64,000 nt of DNA from Xanthomonas sontii (GCF_040529055.1 NZ_CP132342.1:434001-498000), one strand, 5' to 3'. Shown: positions 18,563-27,658, numbered from the stretch's first letter. Numbers and translations: made by a program. The notes: generated from the sequence alone by a model not told the origin.

Positions 18563-19903
18563 ATGACAGTGCGCACCCTCTCCAGATGGGTCGATCGCCT
18601 ACTGAAGGGTTCGGTCATGATCGAATGCCCGCGCATGGAGATCCTAGGACGTGATCACGAGCCACCCGTCTTTACTGGACCAGGGCACATCAAGGTCGGC
18701 CAGGACAAGCGTATCCGTTTTGTCATGCACGGCACTCCACGTGACGGATCCGATGCCTTTAAAAGGATAGTCCTAGCCCAGAAGTATCCGCATGACATCC
18801 GGCACCAATTCAGGATCAATGCGACTGCATACGATGGAACAGAGTGGTCGGGAGGGTGGACTAAGCTGACTTTGGGCGAAGAGGCAGCAAATATCTGGCA
18901 GCTATCCGGCCCCATACACAGCCTTCACACAGACTCCACAGGGTTCGGGGTCGCCAAGAAGAGCGGTGTTGAGCTGGTATTTGATCGATCTTTGCGGCTA
19001 CCGATACCCATGAACATGGTCAAGACCGTGCTTCGGGGCGACAAGCAGGTCTTTTGGGCACGAAGCTCAGGCACTAAAACCATCAATGTGCTGGATGCAG
19101 AGATTGAGTTCTTCCTTTCACCTGAGCACGAACATGTCTGGGCCGTGGCGAATACCACCCAAAATTTCCCACATCCGCATCTGGAAAACTGGCTCAGCGA
19201 ACCCCTGAATCTACTGCTTGGTGAAATTGTCGTGCCGAGCCTATGTGCCCGGAATTTCGGCGACGGCAGGGCCTTTATCAGGTTCCGCCCATCACCGTGG
19301 AAACCAGCAACCACGCTGACTGCCAGCATCTTGCGCGAAGATCCGCTTGTAGCCGACGAGCGCTTTTGGAACCTGTACTGCGACATCCTGACGATAGTTG
19401 CCACAGCTCGAGACGCCGATGGTCACCCAAACTTCGAGGCGCATCCACTGACTCAATACTACTGGGAGATCGTCCAAGCAAGCGGGGGCTCCAACTGGGT
19501 CCTTTGCATGACGTTGGCCAGCACGGTCGAAGGCATCGCAAAAGCGATGTTCTCTGAGACAGAGTGGAAGGCCGACTGGGCAACCAGCGAAGTCGATAGC
19601 CTGAAGCAGATTGTCAAGGACTGGAAAGGCGATAGCAACCTTCGCAGCAGAGTCCTGGACTACCTCAATGGATTCAAGAAAAAGGGCATCGCCAAAGTTC
19701 TGAAATCGCTGGTTGAACAAGGAATTGTTACTTCTGACCAAGTCGATGCATGGAGTCGCATCCGTAATTCCTCGATGCATGGCGACATGGTTCTTCCTTG
19801 GTCGGATGAAGACCAAGAAGGTCGCATCATCAATCTGATCGAGCTCACGCACAGGCTGAGCGAGGCTTACATCAAACGCGAGTTAGGCAAAGTCACTGCA
19901 TAG
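18563..19903 (+). CDS. Putative HEPN-domain protein (ApeA-like), candidate defence effector
   Basis: A 446-residue protein with no confident family by eye. The C-terminal 60 residues contain VDAWSRIRNSSMHGDMV, a good match to the RX4-6H signature of HEPN ribonucleases (R401, H406), set between helices as in ApeA-type abortive-infection proteins. The N-terminal half is beta-rich and has a mid-region ending in a predicted helical bundle (about 290-340). ATG 18617 (protein starting MIECPRMEILGRD) is an alternative start giving 428 residues. It follows the antitoxin closely on the same strand and has the same lower GC content. I infer an RNA-cleaving anti-phage role; the function is not proven, and it could be a non-catalytic HEPN protein. 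Confidence 0.6.
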   Translation: MTVRTLSRWVDRLLKGSVMIECPRMEILGRDHEPPVFTGPGHIKVGQDKRIRFVMHGTPRDGSDAFKRIVLAQKYPHDIRHQFRINATAYDGTEWSGGWTKLTLGEEAANIWQLSGPIHSLHTDSTGFGVAKKSGVELVFDRSLRLPIPMNMVKTVLRGDKQVFWARSSGTKTINVLDAEIEFFLSPEHEHVWAVANTTQNFPHPHLENWLSEPLNLLLGEIVVPSLCARNFGDGRAFIRFRPSPWKPATTLTASILREDPLVADERFWNLYCDILTIVATARDADGHPNFEAHPLTQYYWEIVQASGGSNWVLCMTLASTVEGIAKAMFSETEWKADWATSEVDSLKQIVKDWKGDSNLRSRVLDYLNGFKKKGIAKVLKSLVEQGIVTSDQVDAWSRIRNSSMHGDMVLPWSDEDQEGRIINLIELTHRLSEAYIKRELGKVTA

Positions 19904-20359
19904 GCAACTTCCTAAAACTTAACCACAACGGTTACAGCGCGAATTTTGCCCTTCATCCGGACAACGGACAGGCGGAGTTGCTCGGAGCCCACGAGGTTGC
20001 GAGCGGCATGCCCGCGTTGCAAAGACGCTGTCGGTCTGGAGTGCGGTCGCAGCGTATTGAGGACAGCGAGTGACTTTCGTCCGGGAAACATTCGCGCGCA
20101 ACATTGGCCTGGCGCGCTGTTGTGTGCACAGATCGGCATGACGATTTCCTAGGCTGGATGAGAGTGGGATCTGGACTGCTGCACTACCCCGTTACGCCGT
20201 AATCAGGCGTATGCGTATCTGGCGATGCCTGCGATCAGGGGCAACGACTCATCCATGATGTGAAACCCAACGCATCACGTGGCACCGACGCTTGACCGCA
20301 CGCCGCATCCAGCCTATCGTGCGCTCGCCGAAGGTATTCATCGCTTCATTCGGATGAAG
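19904..20359. other. Island right end and metE upstream region, no gene
   Basis: About 450 bases. The first part (to about 19977) closes the accessory island with a degenerate copy of the dusA 5' coding sequence. The rest has only short out-of-context reading frames on both strands. No integrase, transposase or tRNA is present. Confidence 0.5.
19948..19977. repeat. Candidate att site at island end (right copy)
   Basis: Imperfect direct repeat of 17592-17621, with 24 of 30 bases identical. Read on the minus strand in the dusA frame it gives LRLSVVRMKG against LRLSVAPMMD in dusA. Identity stops abruptly at both edges, as expected for an attachment site rather than a gene duplication. Confidence 0.55.
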
Positions 20360-20552
20360 GGATGGATTTAAACGGGAATCCGGTGACGGCCGGCGCCGCA
20401 AGCGCCTGCCCATTCCGGAGCTGCCCCGCAGCGGTGAATGGAAACGACCTCCGTCAATGGCACTGGGCCGGCGCATGCCGGCCTGGGAAGCGACGGACAG
20501 TAGGTGCGCAGCCGGCACGGTGCGTGTGTCCATCAGCCCGAATACCGGCCCC
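20360..20552 (+). ncRNA. Cobalamin riboswitch upstream of metE
   Basis: The order of conserved elements is clear: acgggaatccggtg (about 20371), ccggagctgccccgc (about 20414) with cggtgaatgg after it, a middle arm ending cctgggaagcgacgg, and the closing agcccgaatacc (about 20534). These are the core pieces of the B12 riboswitch. A GGAGGAC-loop-GTCCTCC hairpin (20556-20574) follows directly and may be the expression platform. Binding of adenosylcobalamin would lower metE expression when B12 is plentiful. The start of the next gene is 227 bases downstream. Confidence 0.9.
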
Positions 20553-20778
20553 GGCCGGAGGACCCTGCGTCCTCCGATTCGACCTGGCGCCTCCGCGGGG
20601 AGGTGGCCGGACCGCGACCCGGCCTTGCGCCGCGCCGCGCCGTCCGCCTGCCCGCGCGGTACCGGTTCGCCCGCGGGGGCGAAGGTCGCTGGCGTGGCGG
20701 GCGGTCCGTGCAAACGGGACGCGCGGCGCGCGGTTCCTTCGTTCCTCAATGCCCTTGAACGCAATGAGGAAACGCAAC

Positions 20779-23070
20779 ATGACGATCGTGACCAACCTGG
20801 GCTTTCCGCGCATCGGTGCGCGGCGCGAGCTCAAGCAGGCGCTGGAACGCTACTGGCGCCGCGACATCGACGGCGCGCAACTGCAGGACACCGCACGCGA
20901 ACTGCGCCAGCGTCACTGGCAACTGCAACGCGAGGCCGGGGTGGACGTGCCGCCCAGCAACGACTTCAGCCTGTACGACGCGATGCTCGACACCGCGTTC
21001 CTGTTCGATGCGATCCCGCAACGCTACCGCGCGCTGGCCGATGCCGATCCGTTGGCCGGCTACTTCGCGATGGCGCGCGGCACCCAGGAAAACGGCCTGG
21101 ATCTGCACGCGTTGGAAATGACCAAGTGGTTCGACACCAACTACCACTACCTGGTGCCAGAGCTGGCGCGGCGCCAGCACTTCCGCCTGCGCGGCGACAA
21201 GCCGGTGGTGGAGTTCCTGGAAGCCAAGGCGCAGGGCATCCAGACCCGGCCGGTGCTGATCGGGCCGGTGACCTTCCTGGCGCTGTCCAAGACCGTGGAC
21301 GGCAGCGACCGCTGGGCGCTGCTGGACAGCCTGCTGCCGGTGTACGCCGAACTGCTGCAACGCCTGCATGCGGCCGGCGCCGGCTGGGTGCAACTCGACG
21401 AACCGGCGCTGGTGCTGGACCTGGACGAGGCCGCACGCGCCGCCTATGAGCGTGCCTACGCCTTCCTGGCGCAAGCGCCGCGGCCGAAGCTGCTGCTGAC
21501 CAGCTACTTCGGCGAACTGGGCGACAACCTGGAACTGGCGATGGCGTTGCCGGTGGACGGCATCCACGTGGACCTGGTGCGTGGCGTGGCGCAGTTGGAC
21601 GCCGTGCTGCAGGCGCTGCCGGCCGGGCGCGTGCTCTCGGCCGGCCTGGTCAACGGCCGCAACGTGTGGCGCACGCCGCTGGACAACGCGCTGACCCTGG
21701 CCCGCTACGCCGCCGGCCATGTCGGCCGCGAGCGGCTGTGGCTGGCGCCCTCGTGCTCGCTGCTGCACGTGCCGGTGGATCTGCAGCAGGAGACCAGGCT
21801 GGACCGCGAACTGGTCGGCTGGCTGGCCTTCGCCAGGCAGAAGCTGCAGGAACTGCGCACCCTGGCCGATGCGCTGGACGACCAGCCGCAGGCGCAGGCG
21901 GGGCTGGACGCGGCGCGCGATGCGTTGGCCAGCCGTCGCGCCTCTGCGCGCGTGCATCGCGCCGAGGTGGCGCGGCGGGTGGACGCGCTGACCGACGACG
22001 CCGGCCGCCGGCAGTCGCCGTACGCGCAGCGCCGGCAGGCGCAGCAGGCGGCGCTGCGGCTGCCGCTGTATCCGACCACCACCATCGGCTCGTTCCCGCA
22101 GACCGAGCAGGTGCGGCAGGCGCGTGCGCAGCACAAGGCCGGCAAACTCGACGATGCCGCGTACGACGCGTTCCTGGCCGCCGAGACCGAACGCTGCGTG
22201 CGTGCGCAGGAGCAACTGGGCCTGGACGTGCTGGTGCACGGCGAGTTCGAGCGCAACGACATGGTCGAATACTTCGGCGAGCAGCTGGACGGCTTCGCCT
22301 TCACCCGTCATGGCTGGGTGCAGAGCTACGGCTCGCGCTGCGTGAAGCCGCCGATCATCTACGGCGACGTGCAGCGCCCGGCGCCGATGACGCTGCGCTG
22401 GACCCAATACGCGCAGTCGCTGACCGAGCGGCCGATGAAGGGCATGCTGACCGGGCCGGTGACGGTGCTGCAGTGGTCGTTCGTGCGCGACGACCAGGAG
22501 CGCGCGCAGACCTGCCGGCAGATCGCGCTGGCGCTGCGCGACGAGGTGCGCGACCTGGAGGCGGCCGGCATCGGCGTGATCCAGATCGACGAGCCGGCGA
22601 TCCGCGAAGGCCTGCCGCTGCGCCGCGCCGATTGGCAGGCGTACCTGGACTGGGCGGTGCAGTGCTTCCGCATCGCCGCGGCCGGGGTGCGCGATGCCAC
22701 GCAGATCCACACCCACATGTGCTACTCGGAGTTCAACGACATCATCGAGGCGGTGGCGGCGATGGACGCGGACGTGATCTCGATCGAGACCTCGCGTTCG
22801 CGCATGGAACTGCTCGATGCCTTCGTGCGCTTCCGCTACCCGAACGCGATCGGGCCGGGCGTGTACGACATCCACTCGCCGCGCGTGCCAAGCACGCAGG
22901 AGATAGTGGCGTTGCTGGAGAAGGCGCGTGCGGTGCTGGATCCGCAGCAACTGTGGGTCAATCCGGATTGCGGGCTGAAGACCCGCGGCTGGGCGGAAAC
23001 CCGCAACGCGCTGCAGGCGATGGTGGCGGCGGCGCAGCAGTTGCGCAGCCAGCACGCGCAGGCGGCGTGA
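20779..23070 (+). CDS. metE: Cobalamin-independent methionine synthase
   Basis: Transfers a methyl group from 5-methyltetrahydropteroyltri-glutamate to homocysteine, the last step of methionine synthesis, without B12. ATG 20779 has a good ribosome site (gagga) 8 bases upstream and starts [19 protein letters not shown], the universal MetE N-terminus; earlier in-frame codons fall in the riboswitch leader. The 763-residue length is normal. The C-terminal catalytic half has [10 protein letters not shown], the zinc ligands in HMCYSEFND, a glutamate in DVISIE, and a cysteine in NPDCGLKTR. Regulation by the upstream cobalamin riboswitch is evident, which implies a B12-dependent MetH elsewhere in the genome. 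Confidence 0.97.
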   Translation: MTIVTNLGFPRIGARRELKQALERYWRRDIDGAQLQDTARELRQRHWQLQREAGVDVPPSNDFSLYDAMLDTAFLFDAIPQRYRALADADPLAGYFAMARGTQENGLDLHALEMTKWFDTNYHYLVPELARRQHFRLRGDKPVVEFLEAKAQGIQTRPVLIGPVTFLALSKTVDGSDRWALLDSLLPVYAELLQRLHAAGAGWVQLDEPALVLDLDEAARAAYERAYAFLAQAPRPKLLLTSYFGELGDNLELAMALPVDGIHVDLVRGVAQLDAVLQALPAGRVLSAGLVNGRNVWRTPLDNALTLARYAAGHVGRERLWLAPSCSLLHVPVDLQQETRLDRELVGWLAFARQKLQELRTLADALDDQPQAQAGLDAARDALASRRASARVHRAEVARRVDALTDDAGRRQSPYAQRRQAQQAALRLPLYPTTTIGSFPQTEQVRQARAQHKAGKLDDAAYDAFLAAETERCVRAQEQLGLDVLVHGEFERNDMVEYFGEQLDGFAFTRHGWVQSYGSRCVKPPIIYGDVQRPAPMTLRWTQYAQSLTERPMKGMLTGPVTVLQWSFVRDDQERAQTCRQIALALRDEVRDLEAAGIGVIQIDEPAIREGLPLRRADWQAYLDWAVQCFRIAAAGVRDATQIHTHMCYSEFNDIIEAVAAMDADVISIETSRSRMELLDAFVRFRYPNAIGPGVYDIHSPRVPSTQEIVALLEKARAVLDPQQLWVNPDCGLKTRGWAETRNALQAMVAAAQQLRSQHAQAA

Positions 23071-23308
23071 CCTGGCGATGCCCGGCGCCACGTGCGCCGG
23101 GCATCGCGATGGTTGCAGCATGTCCGGCATCCCAGTTCGGCGTGCATTGCTGCATTGCGTCTTTGTCCGGCAATGTGCGCTGGCTATAACCGCAGGCGAA
23201 CGCGTGGCGAGGGGGCGCTGCGTCCTCGCCGACGTGCTGCCGGCGGCGCGGTGCGTCGCGGCTCCGGCATGTGCGTCTGCTTCTCAGCACCGCCAGGGAG
23301 AGCGCGTC

Positions 23309-25306
23309 ATGCCGAAGCTGTCGAACCTGTCCGCCGTCTGCGTCCTGTGTCTCGTCGTCCCCGCCGCCGCGCTGCACGCGGCCGAACTGATTCCCAAACA
23401 ACTGGCCGGACCGCCCGAGGAGTTCGCGCAGATGCGCGCACCCGCCCCGGCGGAAGCGGCGATCCTGTCCAAGAGCGCGTTGCTGCCGGTGGAATTCTCC
23501 GCCGCGCGCAGTGGCGGCCCGGCGCAATGGCACACCACCCTGCCGGTGGAGAACGGCAAGCTGCGCTTCGTGGTGCTGTCCGGCGAGCAAGACTGGCAAC
23601 CACGCTTGAGCGCACCGGCCACGGCCAGCGCACGCATGGGCAGCGCCGCCGCCACGCCGATGCTCGCGCCCAGCGCCAAGACCACCCAACTGGGCGCCGG
23701 CGGCGCCGCGCTGCCGGCTCGCGAGTACCGCGTGGACAGCGCCGCCAACGGCGACTGGACCCTGACCCTGCAGGCCGACGGCAGCAACACGGCGCAGCGT
23801 GGCTACGTGCTGATGGAGGGCGATCCACGCACGCAACTGGCGTCCTATCCCAGCGACCGCGCGCAACTGCAGCGCGGCCAGCGCGTCGGCCTGACCGCCC
23901 TGCTCGGCGGCATCGATGCGCAAGGCGGCGTGTCGCTGGCGCGCAGCGCCGGCAGCGGCCGCATCGACACCGCACGGCTGCGGGTGATCGCGCCGGACGG
24001 CTCCGTCAGCCAGTGGCCGATGGCCGACGACGGCCGCCACGGCGACGGCGCCGCGGGCGACGGCGTGTATGCCGGCGACTTCCCGGCGACGGCCACCGGC
24101 ACCTACATCGCGCAGGTGGTGGTGCACGGCCACGACGCCGGCGGCCAGGCCTTCGTGCGCACCAGCGAGCACGTGCTGCCGGTGCTGGACACCACCTTGC
24201 GCATCACCGCCGATGCCGTCGCCGCCAGCGCACAGTCCGGCACCCGGCTGACCCTGCCGATTCCGGTGCGCATCGGCGGCGGCCAGGCGCCGGCGCACTA
24301 CCGCGTGCTCGGCGAACTGTGGGGCACCGGCCGCGACGGCAGCGCGGTGCCGGTGGCCTGGCTCGGCGGCATGCTCGCGCCGCAGGACGGACGCCTGCCG
24401 CTGAGCGTGGACGAGCGCTGGATCGTCCGCGCCGGCGCGCGTGCGCCGTTCACCCTGCGCAACCTGCGCGTGGAAGATCCGGACAACTTCGTGCCGCTGG
24501 CCACGCGCGCGACGTTGCCGCTGACCCTGCCGGCACTGCGCCGCAGCAGCGTGGCGCGCAGCACCGGCGCGATCGACGAGAGCATGCGCATGGGCGAGCG
24601 CCCGGCACAGCTGAGCACCGCCGCCACCGACATGCAGGCACAGGCCACCGGCAAGCGCCTGGTGCTGGTGCACGGCTATTGCTCAGGCGGGGTGTGGCCG
24701 GTGGCGCAGTTCACCAATGCCTCCGCGTTCCTGGACGTCAACCAGAACCGCAGCAACGACCAGTTCGCGCAGCGCCTGGCGCAGTTCGGCAGCCAGTGGA
24801 ACTCGTTCGGCACGGTGGCGCACAGCCAGGGCGGCATGGCCGCGTTGCACCTGTACGTGTATTACTGGAGCGGCCTGGACAATGCCAGCGGCGGGCGGGT
24901 GATGCAGTCGGTGGGCACGCCCTACCAGGGCACCAACCTGGCCGGCATCCTGGCCACGGTGGGCTCGTGGTTCGGTGTGGGCTGCGGCACCAACAACGAC
25001 CTCACCTACGACGGCGCCAAGGCCTGGCTGGCCGGCATCCCCAACTCGGCGCGGGCGCTGGTGAACTACTACACCACCTCCTTCGCCAAGACCAACTGGT
25101 ACACCAACGACTACTGCAACGCGGCCTCGGACCTGGTGCTGAGCGACCCGGAGGACGGCACCGTGGAGCAGGTCAACGGCCAGCTGCCCGGCGGCGTCAA
25201 CCGCGGCCACACCACCGGCCAGTGCCACACCACCGGCATGCGCGATCCGGCGCAGTACCTGGACGCCAGCCGCAACGCGACGATGAACGCCAACGCGGCG
25301 CGTTGA
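23309..25306 (+). CDS. Secreted lipase-like alpha/beta hydrolase (conditioned-medium-factor-like)
   Basis: A 665-residue exported protein. ATG 23309 begins a signal peptide ending at LHA (about residue 24), and agggag precedes it. The N-terminal two thirds is beta-rich; DDGRHGDGAAGDGVYAGDF resembles the calcium-type 'choice-of-anchor' immunoglobulin-like domains. The C-terminal third is an alpha/beta hydrolase with an oxyanion-hole HGYCSGG and nucleophile elbow AHSQGG (S506). It contains several paired cysteines, fitting a periplasmic or extracellular location. Similar proteins are annotated 'conditioned medium factor', but I rely on memory for that name; the substrate is unknown. Confidence 0.7.
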   Translation: MPKLSNLSAVCVLCLVVPAAALHAAELIPKQLAGPPEEFAQMRAPAPAEAAILSKSALLPVEFSAARSGGPAQWHTTLPVENGKLRFVVLSGEQDWQPRLSAPATASARMGSAAATPMLAPSAKTTQLGAGGAALPAREYRVDSAANGDWTLTLQADGSNTAQRGYVLMEGDPRTQLASYPSDRAQLQRGQRVGLTALLGGIDAQGGVSLARSAGSGRIDTARLRVIAPDGSVSQWPMADDGRHGDGAAGDGVYAGDFPATATGTYIAQVVVHGHDAGGQAFVRTSEHVLPVLDTTLRITADAVAASAQSGTRLTLPIPVRIGGGQAPAHYRVLGELWGTGRDGSAVPVAWLGGMLAPQDGRLPLSVDERWIVRAGARAPFTLRNLRVEDPDNFVPLATRATLPLTLPALRRSSVARSTGAIDESMRMGERPAQLSTAATDMQAQATGKRLVLVHGYCSGGVWPVAQFTNASAFLDVNQNRSNDQFAQRLAQFGSQWNSFGTVAHSQGGMAALHLYVYYWSGLDNASGGRVMQSVGTPYQGTNLAGILATVGSWFGVGCGTNNDLTYDGAKAWLAGIPNSARALVNYYTTSFAKTNWYTNDYCNAASDLVLSDPEDGTVEQVNGQLPGGVNRGHTTGQCHTTGMRDPAQYLDASRNATMNANAAR

Positions 25307-25566
25307 GGGCTGGGAATAGGGAATCGGGAATGGGGAATCGGCAGAGCGAACGCCGCGCTGCGGCTGCTGATGGTCCCCTTCCCTATTCCCGGCCCCATTC
25401 CCTGCTTCATCGGAAATGCCACCGTGCAGTGACTGGAGAGCGGGGATGATCGTCGATGCAGACGGTCGGCACCGCGACCATGGATTAGGGCAAGCGGGTG
25501 CTTAGCCGCTGTTGCTGTTGCTGTTGCTGCTCCCCATTCCCGATTCCCGAATCTCCACTCCCCGCC
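25307..25566. repeat. Scattered GGGAATCG/GGGAATGG octamer repeats
   Basis: This 260-base gap between convergent genes holds runs of octamers (gggaatcg, gggaatgg and their complements) near 25314-25338, 25380-25400 and 25530-25560, plus a short gctgttgctgtt tract. The same octamer family recurs at 26441, 40300-40385, 53485 and 56435. No gene is seen. Confidence 0.55.
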
Positions 25567-26418
25567 TCAGCGAAATACCACCGTGCGATGCCCGTTGAGC
25601 AGGATGCGATGCTCGACGTGGCGGCGCACGGCGCGGGCCAGCACCTGCGACTCGGTGTCGCTGCCCAGGCGCACCAGTTCGCGCGGGGTCATGGCGTGGT
25701 CCACGCGGGCCACGTCCTGCTCGATGATCGGGCCTTCGTCCAGATCGCCGGTGACGTAGTGCGCGGTGGCACCGATGATCTTGACCCCGCGCGCGTGCGC
25801 CTGGTGGTACGGCTGCGCGCCCTTGAAGCTGGGCAGGAAGCTGTGGTGGATGTTGATCGCGCGTCCGGCCAGCGCCGCGCACAGCGTCGGCGACAGGATC
25901 TGCATGTAGCGGGCCAGCACCACCAGATCGATGCGTTCGCGTTCGACCAGCGCCAGCAGCTGCGCCTCCTGTTCGGCGCGGTTGGCGGCACTCACCGGCA
26001 GGTGGTGGAACGGCACGCCGTAGGACCCGGCCAGCGCGGCGAAGTCGGGATGGTTGGAGGCCACCGCGGCGATGTCCACCCGCAACTGCCGGCTGTGCGC
26101 GCGGAACAGCAGGTCGTTGAGGCAGTGACCCTGCTTGCTGACCAGCACCAGCAGGCGCGCACGGCGGCGCGCGTCGTGCAGTTGCCAGTCCATCGCGTAG
26201 TCGGCGGCCAGCGGCTCCAATTGCAGCTTCACCGCGGCGACGACGCCGTCGGCCGGCACGTCGAAGTGCACGCGCAGGAAGAAGCGGCCGCTTTCCTCGT
26301 CGCCGAACTGCTGCGCGTCGAGGATGTTGCAGCCGTGCTCGAACAGCAGGCCGCTGACGCGGAAGACGATGCCGGTACGGTCCGGGCAGGACAGGGTCAG
26401 GATGTAGTCGGGGCGCAT
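25567..26418 (-). CDS. purU: Formyltetrahydrofolate deformylase
   Basis: Hydrolyses 10-formyl-tetrahydrofolate to formate and tetrahydrofolate, balancing one-carbon pools. The 283-residue protein has an N-terminal ACT regulatory domain (about 1-85, DYILTLSCPDRTGIVFRVSG) and a C-terminal formyl-hydrolase domain. The catalytic Asn-His-Asp set is visible in INIHHSFLPSFKGA and TAHYVTGDLDEGPIIEQD. ATG 26418 is chosen because the ACT domain begins at once; the open frame further upstream lies in octamer repeats. It is a single gene facing the lipase-like gene. Confidence 0.94.
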   Translation of the reverse strand: MRPDYILTLSCPDRTGIVFRVSGLLFEHGCNILDAQQFGDEESGRFFLRVHFDVPADGVVAAVKLQLEPLAADYAMDWQLHDARRRARLLVLVSKQGHCLNDLLFRAHSRQLRVDIAAVASNHPDFAALAGSYGVPFHHLPVSAANRAEQEAQLLALVERERIDLVVLARYMQILSPTLCAALAGRAINIHHSFLPSFKGAQPYHQAHARGVKIIGATAHYVTGDLDEGPIIEQDVARVDHAMTPRELVRLGSDTESQVLARAVRRHVEHRILLNGHRTVVFR

Positions 26419-26440
26419 CTGTCGATGATAGGGGAAAGGC

Positions 26441-26516
26441 GGGGATTCGGGATTCGGGATTCGGGATTCGGGATTCGGGAATCGGGAATCGGGATTCGGG
26501 AATCGGGAATCGGGAC
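26441..26516. repeat. Tandem octamer array (GGGATTCG / GGGAATCG)
   Basis: About nine head-to-tail copies of an 8-base unit, five mainly as gggattcg followed by alternating gggaatcg and gggattcg. It sits 22 bases upstream of the purU start codon, so copy number could affect purU expression. There are no spacers, so it is not a CRISPR array. Confidence 0.8.
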
Positions 26517-26597
26517 AGTCCGTCTCTGGAACGTGGTGAGGCAACTGTCATGCAGCGACGGCGGACGAAGTCCGCTGTGCATCCGATCTTGCACGGC

Positions 26598-26676
26598 GTC
26601 GGGACTGAAGTCCCTCCCACAGTGCAGTCCATGACGGTGCCGGTGCCGCGGTGTGGGAGCGGCTTCAGCCAGGACC
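26598..26676. repeat. REP-type palindrome pair
   Basis: A gtcgggactgaagtccctcc unit (from 26598) is followed by an inverted-type gtgtgggagcggcttcagcc unit (from about 26651). It is the same family as the units at 10533 and 10566, in the gap upstream of purU. Confidence 0.6.
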
Positions 26677-26692
26677 GTGGGAAGAGGCCTCG

Positions 26693-26870
26693 CCATCCAG
26701 CCGGAGCCGGCTTTTCCTTCTCCCTCCGGGACCATGGCCCCCTTTTTGGGGGAAGGTGCCCCGAAGGGGCGGATGAGGGTTCGGGCGCAGCCTCGTGCAG
26801 TCGAAACACCGCATGCGCTGCGCGCCCGGACCCTCACCCCAACCCCTCTCCCGGAGGGAGAGGGGCTAAG
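26693..26870. repeat. Long intergenic repeat, copy 1
   Basis: A 178-base unit that starts ccatccagccgga and ends agaggggctaag. Its two ends are partly complementary (cttctccctccggg against cccggagggagagg), so the unit can fold into one large hairpin. It also contains a gaaggtgccccgaaggggcgg hairpin. Compared with copy 2 it carries a short insertion around 26730-26752. Confidence 0.7.
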
Positions 26871-26872
26871 AG

Positions 26873-27031
26873 CCATCCAGTCGAGGCCGGCTTTTCCTTC
26901 TCCCTCCGGGAGAAGGTGCCCCGAAGGGGCGGATGAGGGTCCGGGCGAAGCTTCGTGCAACTTGAACTCCGCTTGCGCTGCGCGCCCCGTACCCTCACCC
27001 CAACCCCTCTCCCGGGGGAGAGGGGCTTAGG
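26873..27031. repeat. Long intergenic repeat, copy 2
   Basis: A 159-base unit in the same orientation, starting two bases after copy 1. It shares the gaaggtgccccgaaggggcgg core, the gcgctgcgcgcccc stretch and the ccctcaccccaacccctctcc end. The tandem arrangement suggests local duplication of a non-coding element. The rest of this gap up to the next gene shows no reading frame of note. Confidence 0.7.
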
Positions 27032-27096
27032 CATCCTTATCCTGAAATCCGGTCGCGGCTGACATCGCACCCAGGACGCTGCTCACTCGCCTGCGC

Positions 27097-27537
27097 TCAC
27101 TCCGGGCGCAGGCGCAGCGCCAGGCGGCGGTTGACCTTTTCCAGGCGCGCCAGCGAGTCCTCCACCGACATGCCGACCGCTTCGTGGGTGGTGATGTGCG
27201 CGCGCAGGTGCGCCGGGTCGTCCAGGTCGCCGCGCACCAGGAACACGTTCTCGCCATCCTCCACGTCGCCGATCTCGCGGCTGAGCACCACGTGGTCGAC
27301 CTGGTCGAAACCGTATTCCTTGGCCAGCGGCAGCAGCCGCGCCACCATGCGCTCGCTGATCGCATCCGGCGCGCGCCCACAGGCGGCGTCCAGCGCGTGC
27401 ACGCCCTCGCGGATCTGCGCGTACAGGAGATGGTCCGGATGCTCCGGGTGATCGGGTCCGGGCACGGGCTCGCGCACCACCGCGCGCGGTGGCTGGATCG
27501 GGGCTCTGTCGCCGGGATCGGACGAATTCGGACTCAT
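27097..27537 (-). CDS. Stand-alone XVIPCD-domain protein
   Basis: A 146-residue protein. Residues about 28-130 match the conserved pattern of XVIPCD, the C-terminal recruitment domain of effectors of the Xanthomonas bacteria-killing type IV secretion system: HPEHPDHLLYAQIREGVHAL, RLLPLAKEYGF, VDHVVLS, ENVFLVRGDLDDPAHLRAH and the SVEDSLARLE helix. ATG 27537 is chosen because AGGAGG lies 5 bases upstream. No toxin domain precedes the tag: only about 27 Pro-rich residues come first, and no immunity lipoprotein is next to it. It could be a remnant effector tail, an unusually small effector, or an adaptor competing for VirD4. Confidence 0.75.
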   Translation of the reverse strand: MSPNSSDPGDRAPIQPPRAVVREPVPGPDHPEHPDHLLYAQIREGVHALDAACGRAPDAISERMVARLLPLAKEYGFDQVDHVVLSREIGDVEDGENVFLVRGDLDDPAHLRAHITTHEAVGMSVEDSLARLEKVNRRLALRLRPE

Positions 27538-27658
27538 GGCATCCTCCTGTGATGCGCCAGCAAATCGCCGCACCTTAGCGGCAAGCGCGCGCCAGGCTCA
27601 AGCGGGTGCGCAGTGTGCGGCATGCGCCGCCAAGGTCCGCTGAAGATCCGTCGGCGCT

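Noticed and set aside
19946..20152. A 68-codon frame after the HEPN gene and its antisense counterpart.
   Set aside because: They overlap the dusA-like att copy and show no domain, ribosome site or composition of a gene; best read as island-border sequence.
26441..26516. Tandem repeats as a CRISPR array.
   Set aside because: The unit is 8 bases with no spacers, and no cas genes are present.
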